Below are positions 37,451-46,294 of a stretch of 64,000 nucleotides of DNA, in pieces. Within the stretch, counting starts at the first letter, position 1. Every line of letters starts with the position of its first letter. The translations under genes and the position numbers were made by a program. Below the pieces are notes generated by a model. The model was not told the DNA's origin. It saw only the letters and a program-made list of their open reading frames with translations, and searched no databases. Location of the stretch: assembly GCA_000403295.2 (NCBI GenBank), contig KE159609.1, forward strand, positions 464,725 to 528,724, read 5' to 3'. This stretch comes from Lachnospiraceae bacterium M18-1. Its GTDB lineage: Bacteria > Bacillota > Clostridia > Lachnospirales > Lachnospiraceae.

Positions 37451-38434
37451 ATGAAAAAGATGAAACTTGGCAGTACAGGTACAGATATCTCAAGAATGGG
37501 CCTTGGCACATGGTCCATCGGCGGCGGCCCGGCATGGGGCGGCGACCACGATCTGAAGGTAGTCGTAGATCTGATCCGTGAATGCCCGAAGTTGGGCGTA
37601 AACCTGATTGATACTGCACCTGGATATAATTTTGGAAACAGTGAGAAGATCGTAGGGAAAGCGCTGCAAGGGATGAACCGTGAGGATGTAGTGATCATTA
37701 CAAAGTGCGGGATCATCTGGAATGACAGGAAGGGAAGCCTGTTCAATAAGGTAGGCGACACGCAGCTTTACAAAAACCTTTCCAGGGAATCCATCCTGGA
37801 AGAGATCGACCAGAGCCTGGAACGTCTCGGCACAGACTACATTGATGTATATATGACACACTGGCAGGCGGTGGAGCCATATTTCACACCGATTTCGGAG
37901 ACAATGGAAGTGCTCAACGAGCTGAAAGCACAGGGAAAGATCCGGGCGATCGGCGCTGCAAATGTGGATGTAAACCACATCAAGGAATACTTAAAGTATG
38001 GCTCGCTGGATATCGTACAGGCAAAATACAGCATTCTGGACCGCGGGATTGAAGAGGATCTGCTTCCGGTCTGCAAGGAAAACAATGTAACGATTCAGGC
38101 GTACTCTCCATTAGAAATGGGACTGTTAAGCGGAGCTCTTCCGAGAGATTACAAGCCGGTAGGCGCACAGATTCCGAAGAAATGGTTCCAGCCGGACAAC
38201 ATGCAGAAAGCAATGGATATGATGGATCAGTGGAAACCTCTCTGTGAGAAATACGACTGTACCATCGCAAACCTGGCGCTCGCATGGATCCTTGCACAGG
38301 GCGAATTTATCAATCTGCTCAGCGGCTCTACTACAACAGAGCAGATCGCGGAAAATATCAAATCCGCGGAATTGGAATTGGATCCACAAGATGTTGCATA
38401 CATGCGCAAGCTGGCGGAGGATATTGATAAATAA
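37451..38434 (+). CDS. Aldo/keto reductase
   Basis: A 327-residue TIM-barrel oxidoreductase with the full AKR tetrad: D54, Y59 (IDTAPGYNFGNSE), K85 (VIITKCG) and H137 (YMTHWQAVE). NADPH-binding features appear in LLSGSTTTEQIAENI. The gene is separated by 136 bases from the kinase but on the same strand and within the operon span, behind AGAAAGGAAAAC. It could reduce an aldose or keto-sugar intermediate. Confidence 0.87.
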   Translation: MKKMKLGSTGTDISRMGLGTWSIGGGPAWGGDHDLKVVVDLIRECPKLGVNLIDTAPGYNFGNSEKIVGKALQGMNREDVVIITKCGIIWNDRKGSLFNKVGDTQLYKNLSRESILEEIDQSLERLGTDYIDVYMTHWQAVEPYFTPISETMEVLNELKAQGKIRAIGAANVDVNHIKEYLKYGSLDIVQAKYSILDRGIEEDLLPVCKENNVTIQAYSPLEMGLLSGALPRDYKPVGAQIPKKWFQPDNMQKAMDMMDQWKPLCEKYDCTIANLALAWILAQGEFINLLSGSTTTEQIAENIKSAELELDPQDVAYMRKLAEDIDK

Positions 38435-38858
38435 ATTCCAGCTGTGCAGTTGGATACTCTAAAGAGTATCCAACCCATTCATCCATTCGCAAAATCCGTG
38501 CTAACGCACTCTTGTGTCTGCTGACGCAGCCACATTTTGCTCATGAATAAATGGGTTGCTAATCCGACAGGCCATTTCCATTGCAATAAATTGCATGTAA
38601 ACGACCTGTCGGATTGCAACCGTACAGGTGAAATAAACTTTGGATTTTTACGGCCTGGCCCTTTGGTCAGGCCGATTTTAAAAAGCTGGTATTCAGGCCG
38701 TCCGTTGTCCCAGGCAGAAAATGACGGTCCGAGTTACAAAGCGGACTGCTGTGTTGGATACACAGTCCAACAGACGGCGGACTGCTTCCTGTCTGTCTTT
38801 TAAAGACGATACAATGCGCATTTTCTGGCAGGGGGTGTGTATTTCGAAGGAGGTAAAA
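38435..38858. other. Hairpin-rich noncoding region
   Basis: No convincing gene in 424 bases. Seen: the hairpin repeat copy B (38448-38475); CAACCCAT with ATGGGTTG; an 11-bp perfect pair AATCCGACAGG (38561-38571) and CCTGTCGGATT (38605-38615) enclosing TGCAAT/ATTGCA; a terminator-like hairpin CGGCCTG/CAGGCCG (38651-38674) followed by ATTTT; and a shorter hairpin TGTTGGA/TCCAACA (38752-38772). The 38651 hairpin may end the sugar operon. Confidence 0.6.
38448..38475. repeat. Dispersed hairpin repeat, copy B
   Basis: Perfect 11-bp stem GTTGGATACTC/GAGTATCCAAC around TAAA. It is the same 28-base element as copy A at 23025-23052, with compensatory changes. Confidence 0.7.
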
Positions 38859-39716
38859 ATGCTTTCAAAGGAAAAAAACCTTGCAAATACTAAAGAGGCT
38901 GGTATATTATTAGATAGAGAGGCCTTGGGTATTGAGGACGAGGAAAGGGAAGAAAGCATGTCGAGTAAAGAAAGGCTGATGGTGATCAGGCAGAGTATCC
39001 AGAATATGAAAAAGGTTTCGGTTGCGGAGCTGAGCAGGCAGTGTGCTGTGACTGAGGAGACGATACGGAGGGATCTGGATAAGCTGGAGCTGGAGGGTGT
39101 TGTGACCAGGATTCACGGTGGTGCGATCTGGAACGCGGATGTTCAGAAAGAAAATGTTCATTTTTATAAGCGGCTTACAAAACATCTGAAGGAAAAGCAG
39201 AACATTGCACGCAAGACTGCTGCACTGTTGGAAGGCAAGCATACGATCATTGCAGATTCCAGTACAACTGTCGTGGAAGCGCTGAAGCTGATACCCGATA
39301 ACCGGGATGTGACGATCGTGACCAATTCAACGGAAGTATTCCGGGAATTTCAACAGTCTTCTTTTAATATCATTTCGACAGGCGGAGAATTTAATAAAAA
39401 GTCTTTGTCGCTGCAGGGGCAGCTGGCGAAAACGAATATAACCAAGTATAATGTGAGCATCGCTTTGATCAGCTGTAAGAGCCTGAACATCGAAAAAGGT
39501 GTTCTGGACTCCAACGAAAGCGAAGCGGAGATTAAAAAGCTGATGCTGGAGCAGGCGGAGGAGGTCGCCCTCCTTGCGGACCATTCCAAATTCGATCAGA
39601 CTGCGTTTGTGTGTCTGACGGATCTTGAAAGCGTGAATTATATCATCACGGACAGGCGTCCGGGTGATACATGGATCCGGTACTGCGAAGAAAATGGAAT
39701 CCGGTTGATCTACTGA
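38859..39716 (+). CDS. DeoR-family transcriptional regulator of the sugar operon
   Basis: DeoR/GlpR-type repressor: helix-turn-helix MKKVSVAELSRQCAVTEETI and a DeoRC domain with IIADSSTTVVEAL and ISTGGEFNKKS. AAGGAGG lies five bases before the ATG used here (285 residues), but this adds 33 charged residues not typical of the family. The ATG at 38958, behind AAAGGGAAG, gives a standard 252-residue protein, so the start is unresolved. Adjacent to the sugar operon, it is the best candidate to bind the repeats at both TTGACA promoters (30.8 and 41.6 kb). Confidence 0.85.
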   Translation: MLSKEKNLANTKEAGILLDREALGIEDEEREESMSSKERLMVIRQSIQNMKKVSVAELSRQCAVTEETIRRDLDKLELEGVVTRIHGGAIWNADVQKENVHFYKRLTKHLKEKQNIARKTAALLEGKHTIIADSSTTVVEALKLIPDNRDVTIVTNSTEVFREFQQSSFNIISTGGEFNKKSLSLQGQLAKTNITKYNVSIALISCKSLNIEKGVLDSNESEAEIKKLMLEQAEEVALLADHSKFDQTAFVCLTDLESVNYIITDRRPGDTWIRYCEENGIRLIY

Positions 39717-39739
39717 CCGAAACGGAACAGCTCCTGAAC

Positions 39740-39788
39740 GGGGCCGCTGTAAGCAGATGAGATTCTGCGGGCAGCGGTCCCTTTTTTA
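39740..39788 (+). terminator. Rho-independent terminator
   Basis: GGGGCCGCTG pairs with CAGCGGTCCC (one G-T pair); GCAGA/TCTGC extends the stem; six or more T follow. It ends the deoR-type gene. Confidence 0.88.
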
Positions 39789-39825
39789 TCTATTAGGAAA
39801 TTTCTCCATTTTTGCATAAAGAAAA

Positions 39826-39850
39826 ATAACCTACCAAAATGATAGGTTAT
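39826..39850. repeat. Hairpin at the probable left end of the IS91-like element
   Basis: ATAACCTA and TAGGTTAT form an 8-bp perfect stem around nine bases, 30 bases before the small IS-associated ORF. A subterminal hairpin fits the 3' (origin) end of IS91-type elements, but the exact border is not visible. Confidence 0.45.
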
Positions 39851-39879
39851 CGAAAGGGCATAATGACTCATGAGAACGA

Positions 39880-40059
39880 TTAGAAGATATAGAAACCATC
39901 TTCAGAGTCATTCCCGTCAAGATCCTCATCTTCAGTTAGAAAGTAATGCATGTCGAGCAGGTCGGAATCCGTCATGTTTTTTACCAGCTTGGATGTCATA
40001 CCTTCTGGCGGGTTTTTCATATAGCGTTGTCTGAGTTCCTCTAAAAATTTTGAATTCAT
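39880..40059 (-). CDS. Small acidic IS-associated protein
   Basis: A 59-residue protein, MNSKFLEELRQRYMKNPPEG at the start and a strongly acidic C-terminus (EDEDLDGNDSEDG). GGAGG stands before the ATG. It lies 55 bases downstream of the transposase on the same strand. I do not recognise a family; its position suggests an accessory function of the element. Confidence 0.5.
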   Translation of the reverse strand: MNSKFLEELRQRYMKNPPEGMTSKLVKNMTDSDLLDMHYFLTEDEDLDGNDSEDGFYIF

Positions 40060-40114
40060 CATGGAGCCTCCCATCTTTATATTACGTTTAGTATGGGACA
40101 GATGGGAAATAAAA

Positions 40115-41281
40115 TCAAGCACATTTACCGGGAGGGCCTTTGGATTGACATCGGTAGGGTGCCATGGCCTTTTCGTATAATTCTTCTAGAGGGACACGCT
40201 TATGCTTCTGGTAGAGTTCCATAAAAACCATTTTGTGTTTGCATTTTGGACATTCTAAAGGGTCATATCCAAAAGAGAGAAAAATGAGATTCCGCCATTG
40301 ATTCCAATCCAAAATGATTTTATGTTTACAAGGATCAACGGCTTTGCGTATGGTTTTATCAAGTTCCCGCCGCCGGGCATAGAGTCCATAATAGCGGGTT
40401 ATCTTGAAATGCTTTTCCGGGATATGCTGGATCAGAAGTTGTATAAAATCCAACACGGGAAGCGTTTTTTCCACATAAGAGTCATCTTCATGCTTGTTAT
40501 AATGAAAAGTCACGTTTTCGCCATCATAGGAATCAACTCTGGAAGAGGCGATCGTGGGACGTCCAAGATATCTGCTGATATATTTTACCACAGTATCAGG
40601 ATCACAAAGGTTTGGTTTTGCATAGACATAAAATCCTTCTTTATCCTTACGGTAGATGGCTCCTTTCATTTTTTTAAAAGAAGGGCCGATCTTCTTCTCC
40701 ATTTCATTTAGGAGAGCGGTCTGGAAAGCTTTCCGGAGATAAGTGTAATTGAAATAGTTCACATTACGCCAGAATCCATCATCGGAAAATCCACCTTCGG
40801 TAAGGAGGCAGTGGATATGAGGGTTCCATTCAAGGGGGCGTCCAAAGGTATGAAGAACACAGACAAAACCAGGGACGAAATTTTTACGTTTGTTTAATTT
40901 GTGAAAGAGTTCCATGATGACACTGCGGACAGAGCGAAAGAGGCAGTCCAACAGGGAACGGTCTTCGAGAAAAAAAGGACGGAGTTTTTCGTCAATCGTA
41001 AAAACAAGATGGCGATGGGGCCCGTGGAGCAATTTAAACGACATTTTAGTGGAACGGTCAATGCAATATTTATTGCCGCAGGTGGGGCAAAACTTGGAAT
41101 GGCATCGGAAAGGGACAAATTTAAAATTACCACAATGAGGGCATCCATACATGGCACCGCCATAGGAAGGATCCCCACAATTAATCATCTTTTCGATATT
41201 TTCCATCACAACAGGACGAGGATGAAGGATATATTGAATTTCTTCAAAATGCTCTGTGAATATTTTCTTTAGTATGTTCAT
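40115..41281 (-). CDS. IS91-family transposase
   Basis: A 388-residue rolling-circle transposase. N-terminal zinc-binding CPHCGNFKFVPFRCHSKFCP and TCGNKYC; the HUH-type metal motif in WNPHIHCLLTEGG; and the downstream tyrosine region VVKYISRYLGRPTIASSRV with candidate catalytic tyrosines. The C-terminus holds a second CPKCKHKM finger. The frame is intact and full length, so the element may still be active. Confidence 0.88.
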   Translation of the reverse strand: MNILKKIFTEHFEEIQYILHPRPVVMENIEKMINCGDPSYGGAMYGCPHCGNFKFVPFRCHSKFCPTCGNKYCIDRSTKMSFKLLHGPHRHLVFTIDEKLRPFFLEDRSLLDCLFRSVRSVIMELFHKLNKRKNFVPGFVCVLHTFGRPLEWNPHIHCLLTEGGFSDDGFWRNVNYFNYTYLRKAFQTALLNEMEKKIGPSFKKMKGAIYRKDKEGFYVYAKPNLCDPDTVVKYISRYLGRPTIASSRVDSYDGENVTFHYNKHEDDSYVEKTLPVLDFIQLLIQHIPEKHFKITRYYGLYARRRELDKTIRKAVDPCKHKIILDWNQWRNLIFLSFGYDPLECPKCKHKMVFMELYQKHKRVPLEELYEKAMAPYRCQSKGPPGKCA

Positions 41282-41317
41282 GAGACTATTATGAACTAGA
41301 ATGGGAAAAAATGGAAC

Positions 41318-41471
41318 CCCCTAATTCCCCTCATGAATGAGGGGCTAGGGGAGTTGATGTGCCGTAGGCACTTTCTTGTACCTTGTAAAACGGCCGAATG
41401 GCCAAGATGGGATGCCCTTGGGTATACTTTGTGAAACGGCCGAATGGCCATAATGGGGTACCCTTGGGTAT
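41318..41471. repeat. Hairpin and tandem-repeat array upstream of the transposase
   Basis: In order: CCCCTCAT/ATGAGGGG nested inside CCCCTA/TAGGGG (41318-41351); GTGCC-GTA-GGCAC (41359-41371); then two 43-base near-identical units (41383-41425 and 41429-41471, period 46), each with GGCC-GAAT-GGCC and a CCCTTGGG core. Probably the 5' terminus or a protein-binding site of the IS element. Confidence 0.65.
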
Positions 41472-41562
41472 CAGATAAGACATATCTTGTTTTCAAATCA
41501 CACACCAACTCCTTCTGTTTCGAAGTGAAATCTGTAATAAATCTTTGTTTGTCTTTGTGATT

Positions 41563-41696
41563 GTTTTTAAAACAAAGAAATTAATATCAAAACAAAAAAT
41601 ATTGTATAAAAATATATGTTTAAAATTGGTTAAAACAACCAAAAATCTTTGAAATAAAGAAAATGAATTGACAATCATCGAAGTATAATGTAAAAT
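41563..41696 (+). promoter_or_regulatory. Promoter and operator-like repeats of the symporter gene
   Basis: TTGACA (41668-41673), 17-base spacer, TAAAAT (41691-41696). TCTTTGAAATAAAGA (41646-41660) lies just upstream, and a related copy at 41563-41580. Over about 36 bases the block matches the sugar-operon promoter with few differences, and the operator-to-promoter spacing is the same. The remainder of 41697-41898 is AT-rich leader without a gene. Confidence 0.72.
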
Positions 41697-41898
41697 GAAA
41701 TACATAAATCTAGTGCGTTATTGACAATAAAAAGCAAATAATATGCGGTAAAAGGGGGAAAGAGCACAAAATATTCGAAACGCAAAATAATTGCGGTTTC
41801 CAGATAAGATCCGTATGCAGGGGGATGACAAAACAAAAAAACAAAGAAAATGGAAATATCTGCAGAATTGATCGTAAGACGAGGAGGATAGAAACACT

Positions 41899-43245
41899 AT
41901 GGAAAATAAAAAGAAAGAAACTTCAATCGTAAAGAAGATGATACTTGCAGTAGCAGGCGGTTTTATTGCCGGATTTTTGTGCCTGCTTTTGAGAGAAGCT
42001 CTGAATGGGAGCGGCGGTGAAGGAGTGTGGAAAGTGATCGAAGCAATCCTGTTCCAGGATATCACCGCAACGCAGGGAATTGAAGGTCTAGGGCTCTTTT
42101 ATATCATCGGGCAGCTGTTTATGAGAGGACTGCAGATGGCGATCGTGCCGCTGGTCATTACCTCCCTGACCCTTGCGCTGTGCAGCCTTGCGAATCCGGA
42201 GAAGCTGGGAAGGATCGCAGGAAAGACATTTATTACCTATCTTTGCTTTTATGTGGTTGCCGCGACCCTTGCGGGAACTGCGGCATATTTTGTAAAATCC
42301 ATGGGATGGTTCGATGTCAGCCTGCCAAGCGAGATGGCAACTGAGGCGGTTACCATGGACGGCTACAATCCTCTTGTGACAGTTGTAAATGCAGTGCCTT
42401 CTAATATCGTTTCTGCATGTTCCACCAACAATACGATTCTCTCGGTTGTGGTGGTCGCGATCATTCTGGGATTATGTATGACCGCAATGGGAACTAAGGC
42501 GGATCCGCTGAAAAAGGTGATTGAAAACCTGAATGACGTGGTGCAGATGTTTTTGAACTTTCTCATCAACAAGATCGCGCCGGTGGCAATCTTCTGTATG
42601 ATCACGAGAACTCTGGCGGTATACGGCGTGGAATATATCGGACCGACCCTGGTATGGATCGTGACGACGATCGTGGTAAGCCTTGCGCTGGTCGCTACGA
42701 TCTATCCGATTGGCATCTTCCTCACTACGCGGCTGAATCCGGTCCCGTTTTTGAAAAAGTCATTCAAGATTGGATTGTTTGCGGCGGCAACCAATTCTTC
42801 CGCAGCCACACTGCCGCTGAACACCAAGACATGTACGGAAGAGCTGGGATGCTCGGAGGAGATCAGCAGCTTCGTCCTGCCTACCGGCATGACTATTAAT
42901 ATGAACGGGACGACCGCTATGCATATGATCGCAGTGACCTTCATCGCTACGGCCGCAGGAATCAACGTGACGCCGGCTACCCTGGCCACGGCCGCCTTCC
43001 TGTCCATCTGTACAGCAGTGGGAATTCCGGCTATCCCGGTAGCAGGGACTACGATGGTCTATGTGGTCATGTCCGGCCTGGGGATGAGCTCTGAGTTATG
43101 TATGATCGGTTATTCTCTCGTACTTGCAATGAATTATCTGCCCGGTATGGCCGTGATCACCCTGAACGTCATCGGAGACGCGGCGACCAATGTGATCGTG
43201 AACTTTAAAGAGGGCGTGCTGGATAAAGATATTTACAATAAATAG
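41899..43245 (+). CDS. Dicarboxylate/amino acid:cation symporter (DAACS family)
   Basis: A 448-residue secondary transporter of the GltP/DctA fold, with about eight helices and two re-entrant hairpins. Diagnostic parts: AATNSSAATLPLNTKTC (first serine-rich hairpin), PTGMTINMNGTTAMHMIA (the NMDGT-like cation motif, here NMNGT), and AGTTMVYVVMSGLGM with PGMAVITLNVIGDAATNVIV. It imports dicarboxylates, glutamate/aspartate or neutral amino acids; substrate not determinable. Its promoter links it to the sugar operon. Confidence 0.88.
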   Translation: MENKKKETSIVKKMILAVAGGFIAGFLCLLLREALNGSGGEGVWKVIEAILFQDITATQGIEGLGLFYIIGQLFMRGLQMAIVPLVITSLTLALCSLANPEKLGRIAGKTFITYLCFYVVAATLAGTAAYFVKSMGWFDVSLPSEMATEAVTMDGYNPLVTVVNAVPSNIVSACSTNNTILSVVVVAIILGLCMTAMGTKADPLKKVIENLNDVVQMFLNFLINKIAPVAIFCMITRTLAVYGVEYIGPTLVWIVTTIVVSLALVATIYPIGIFLTTRLNPVPFLKKSFKIGLFAAATNSSAATLPLNTKTCTEELGCSEEISSFVLPTGMTINMNGTTAMHMIAVTFIATAAGINVTPATLATAAFLSICTAVGIPAIPVAGTTMVYVVMSGLGMSSELCMIGYSLVLAMNYLPGMAVITLNVIGDAATNVIVNFKEGVLDKDIYNK

Positions 43246-43274
43246 ACGATTCTTCAATGAACCTATTGTTTAAA

Positions 43275-43309
43275 CTGCAAAAAACCTGCCGGCGGCAGGT
43301 TTTTTGCAG
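43275..43309. terminator. Strong bidirectional terminator
   Basis: Perfect 16-bp stem (43275-43290 with 43294-43309) around a GGC loop, with A6 on one side and T6 on the other. It serves the symporter gene and probably the convergent response-regulator gene. Confidence 0.9.
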
Positions 43310-43405
43310 TTTTGTATCAACATTGGAGCAATTTCATGTTTTACCGACAGCACGGGAAGCAGAAATATTTTTTCTGTACTGTATTGGAGGTCAAATGGAA
43401 TAAAA

Positions 43406-44119
43406 TCACACTTCTTCCTCCGCATTCATCCGATATCCAACCCCCAGTTCGTTATGGATATACTTTGCGGCTCCCGGCCGCTCGCCGAACTTTTTCCGGA
43501 TATTTGCCATATTCACCTGCAGCTTTTTCGTGCTCCCGGAATCGTTCCACCCCCAGATCACCTGGATGATCTCTGCATAGGTCATCACTTTTCCGGCCTG
43601 TTTGGACAAAAGAGACACAATATTATATTCCGTTTGTGTCAGCTTCACCTCCTGACCGTCCACAAAAAGCCTTCTTGCGTCGTAGTCGATTTCCAGCGCG
43701 CCCATCTTGAATCTGCCCTGCAGGATACTGCCGCGCTCCAGCCAGCGGTTGCTGTTTCTCAGTGCATTCCGAATCCGCGCCTCCAGCTCCGCCGTACCGA
43801 AAGGCTTCGTCACATAGTCGTTGGCACCCAGGTCCAGGGCTTCTACCTTATCCTTCTCGCCGGATCTGGCAGAGAGCACAAGAATCGGAACAGATGATTT
43901 TTTACGCACCTTTTTTAAGAACTGAATACCGTCCATATCCGGAAGCCCCAGGTCCAGGATCACCAGATCAGGGCAATGGGACTCGAAAAGCATCCAGCCG
44001 TCAAGCCCGCTTTTTGCGCACAGGACAGAGTAGCCGTGGGCTGAAAGTACGGTCTTGACAAATTTCAGAATATTTTCCTCGTCTTCCACGATTAGTATTT
44101 TATGTTTATTTCCGCTCAT
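43406..44119 (-). CDS. OmpR-family response regulator, KdpE-like
   Basis: A 237-residue regulator: receiver domain with acidic pocket VEDEEN, phospho-acceptor D56 (LVILDLGLPDMDG) and K in VTKPFGTAELEARI; C-terminal winged helix including LTQTEYNIVSLLSKQAGKVMT. Closest in wording to KdpE, which controls potassium uptake genes. It lies 117 bases after its kinase, same strand. No kdpFABC genes are in the window, so the target genes may differ. Confidence 0.85.
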   Translation of the reverse strand: MSGNKHKILIVEDEENILKFVKTVLSAHGYSVLCAKSGLDGWMLFESHCPDLVILDLGLPDMDGIQFLKKVRKKSSVPILVLSARSGEKDKVEALDLGANDYVTKPFGTAELEARIRNALRNSNRWLERGSILQGRFKMGALEIDYDARRLFVDGQEVKLTQTEYNIVSLLSKQAGKVMTYAEIIQVIWGWNDSGSTKKLQVNMANIRKKFGERPGAAKYIHNELGVGYRMNAEEEV

Positions 44120-44236
44120 AGTCTTCAAATCCTTTTCGTATAGAGATGATAAGTCCGCAGGCGTACCTCAATAGTTTTTCGTATATGCACCTTAAAATAC
44201 AGCCATTCGGTATATCCGAAAATATACCGCAGACTG

Positions 44237-45283
44237 TTACGAAGCGGCCATCACATAAAACCGGAACAGCGCTCCGCCTCCGGGCAGATTTTCTGCGCAG
44301 ATTTCTCCGCCGTGGGCCTTAATGATCGTCGCGCATACAGAGAGCCCGATTCCCATGCTGCGCTTCTGGTTGTCCACTGGCAGATCTTTTTTCTCATAAT
44401 AACCGGTGAAGATACTTCCGAGCATCTCGGACGGAATCCCGGCGCCGTCATCTGCTACTTCAAACAGTACCTTCTCTTCATTTTTATATATGGTCAGAAG
44501 GATGCAGGTCATCCCTTCTGCATGGAAAACCGCATTTTCCAGGAGATTCCCGAGTACCTGCTGGATCAGGACGGGATCCACTGCGATGCATACAAACTCA
44601 TCGGGAAGCGCAGCTTCGACAGTCTGATCCGGAAATCGTTTATGAAATTTGACAAGCACACTGTCGATCAGCTCTTCCAGCACCACAGAGGTTTTGATCA
44701 GGTTCACATCCGCATCTCCGATGCGGGTAACGGACAGTAGATTTTCTACCATATGAATGAGCCATTGGGCGTCTTCGCGGATTCCTTCCAGCAGCTCCAT
44801 GTGCTGTGTATCGGTCAGCGATTCATAGTTCTCGATCAGCGCCTGGCTGGAGCCGTATATAGTCGTCAGAGGCGTGCGAAGGTCATGGGATACAGCCCGG
44901 AGCAGGTTGGCACGCATCCGTTCTCGTTCGATTTCAGCGCGCTCCTTTTCCTGACGCCGCAATTTGACGGTCAGGGTGCTTGTGATCAGAGTCAGGCTGA
45001 GCATCAGGACTGCAGAAAACATATTTTCCGGAATACTGAAATTGAATCGGAAATAGGGAAAGGTAAACGCGTAATTCATGCACAGCGCGCTGCTCAAGGA
45101 CGATATGATCCCATATACATACCCTTGAGTGAGCAGGGAAACCAGGATGACCGCCAGGGCAAGTATCATCGGAACAAAAAAGGAGGTCTGAAAATAAGTC
45201 TGTATCAATAAGCTGCATCCAAATGCCCCCGCCAGCAGGAGGAGCATTCTCAGGATATCAAAACCACATTGCTTCCACTTCAT
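44237..45283 (-). CDS. Sensor histidine kinase, KdpD-like (DUF4118)
   Basis: A 348-residue kinase with four N-terminal membrane helices (DUF4118, about 10-105), a HisKA domain with H133 in RAVSHDLRTPLTTIYGSSQ, and a HATPase domain (NLLENAVFH, DDGAGIP, MGIGLSVCATIIKAHGG). It lacks the large N-terminal KdpD and Usp domains of full KdpD and so resembles its C-terminal half. GAGGAG lies before the ATG. The prophage attachment repeat is only about 47 bases upstream of its start. Confidence 0.87.
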   Translation of the reverse strand: MKWKQCGFDILRMLLLLAGAFGCSLLIQTYFQTSFFVPMILALAVILVSLLTQGYVYGIISSLSSALCMNYAFTFPYFRFNFSIPENMFSAVLMLSLTLITSTLTVKLRRQEKERAEIERERMRANLLRAVSHDLRTPLTTIYGSSQALIENYESLTDTQHMELLEGIREDAQWLIHMVENLLSVTRIGDADVNLIKTSVVLEELIDSVLVKFHKRFPDQTVEAALPDEFVCIAVDPVLIQQVLGNLLENAVFHAEGMTCILLTIYKNEEKVLFEVADDGAGIPSEMLGSIFTGYYEKKDLPVDNQKRSMGIGLSVCATIIKAHGGEICAENLPGGGALFRFYVMAAS

Positions 45284-45329
45284 AGCTGTTCTCCTCGTTT
45301 TTAGATATATTTATCATATCACGTCTGCG

Positions 45330-45349
45330 GTTAAGAAATGGATAAGATT
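45330..45349 (+). repeat. Candidate attachment-site repeat, left copy
   Basis: GTTAAGAAATGGATAAGATT occurs here and, identical over 20 bases, at 51058-51077. The two copies bracket the prophage remnant, with the integrase remnant next to this copy, as expected for attL. Confidence 0.7.
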
Positions 45350-45365
45350 AAAATTTTAAAACTCC

Positions 45366-46132
45366 TTATTTACGGGGTTCTTTAGACAATATTGTCACTA
45401 ACGTGTCGCTACAGAGCATGGAAAAGGTGTGCCTGGCATCATGGGGAGTATGCCTCTGCATCCCGATCCGCTCCAAAGTCTCATACATCTTGTTCCGAAA
45501 TGTACCTGGGGTTATGTCAAGGATAGCCTCCTGTTTCTTAATGTGGTGTTTCATCAACGTATAGATTCCGGAGTGTATCGGGACAATACGATCTTTCCTG
45601 GCATTGGTTTTGACTCCGCCCCGGAAATATTTTTGTTCCAGATTCGCCTCAATAGTTTCATATGCTTTTATCCTGTACCCAGAATAGCAAATGATCAGAA
45701 GAAATTCCACGACAGGATCATTCTTGTGCTGCCAGAGTATTGCAAGCTCGTCATCAGAAAATGGAACACCATGTTCATCATCTTCTGCTTTCTTTATCTT
45801 TACATGTACGGAATAATCTTTTTCGTAAAGCTCAAACTTTTCCGCATAGGCGTACATCTGGTGGAAGAGAGACAGTATCAGTTCCAATGAGTAATGCTTT
45901 TTCGGGCAGTTGTCTATGACGTTCTGCAAGTCATTGTACTGTAGATCGGCAAAAGGCTTGTCGTGTAATTCAGCGCAGTTTTTAAAAGCAGCTCGGGTGC
46001 AGTTTATACTCGCTTTAGAGTATGCCTTTTTCGAATCCTCATAGTTATCTCTATAAAATCCCTCGTACACTTCCGCAAAGGTAGCGAGCCGTAGCCGTTT
46101 GGGAGTTTGGGGTATTTCTTTTTATGTGCCAT
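45366..46132 (-). pseudogene. Tyrosine-recombinase integrase remnant
   Basis: The N-terminal tip MAHKKKYPKLPNGYGS (46132 downward) is followed, in another frame, by core-binding and catalytic sequence from VYEGFYRDNYEDSKKAYSKA to HTPHDARHTFS. About 70 residues expected between them are missing. After RHTFS the protein runs straight into MLCSDTLVTILSKEPRK; the segment with the LGH motif and catalytic Tyr is deleted. The first catalytic Arg region and the HxxR box remain. Inactive. Confidence 0.75.
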
Positions 46133-46294
46133 CGTATCATCCTTCCTGAAAAAAGGTATAAAAATAACAGCCTGTCTATTACAGGCCGTCACCAAAGATG
46201 ATACAATAATTCATGAATGTACGTATCGCATCATTCCTTTGGGAATACGGTATCTGAAATCCGTTCCTGTTGGCGCAGGGGCGGTTTTCTGTTA

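Larger units (their letters stand above)
39826..41510 (-). mobile_element. IS91-like insertion element (borders approximate)
   Basis: A Y-transposase gene with a short downstream ORF, flanked by hairpins on both sides and two 43-base repeats at the upstream end. IS91-family elements move by rolling-circle replication and lack terminal inverted repeats and target duplications, so borders cannot be fixed without an empty site. It separates the sugar-operon regulator from the symporter that shares its promoter type. Confidence 0.65.

Noticed and set aside
43304..43897. 197-codon plus-strand open frame
   Set aside because: Antisense to the KdpE-like gene; no start signal and no family features.
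45366..46195. Functional site-specific integrase
   Set aside because: Catalytic Tyr segment and N-terminal arm region are deleted and the pieces are in different frames.
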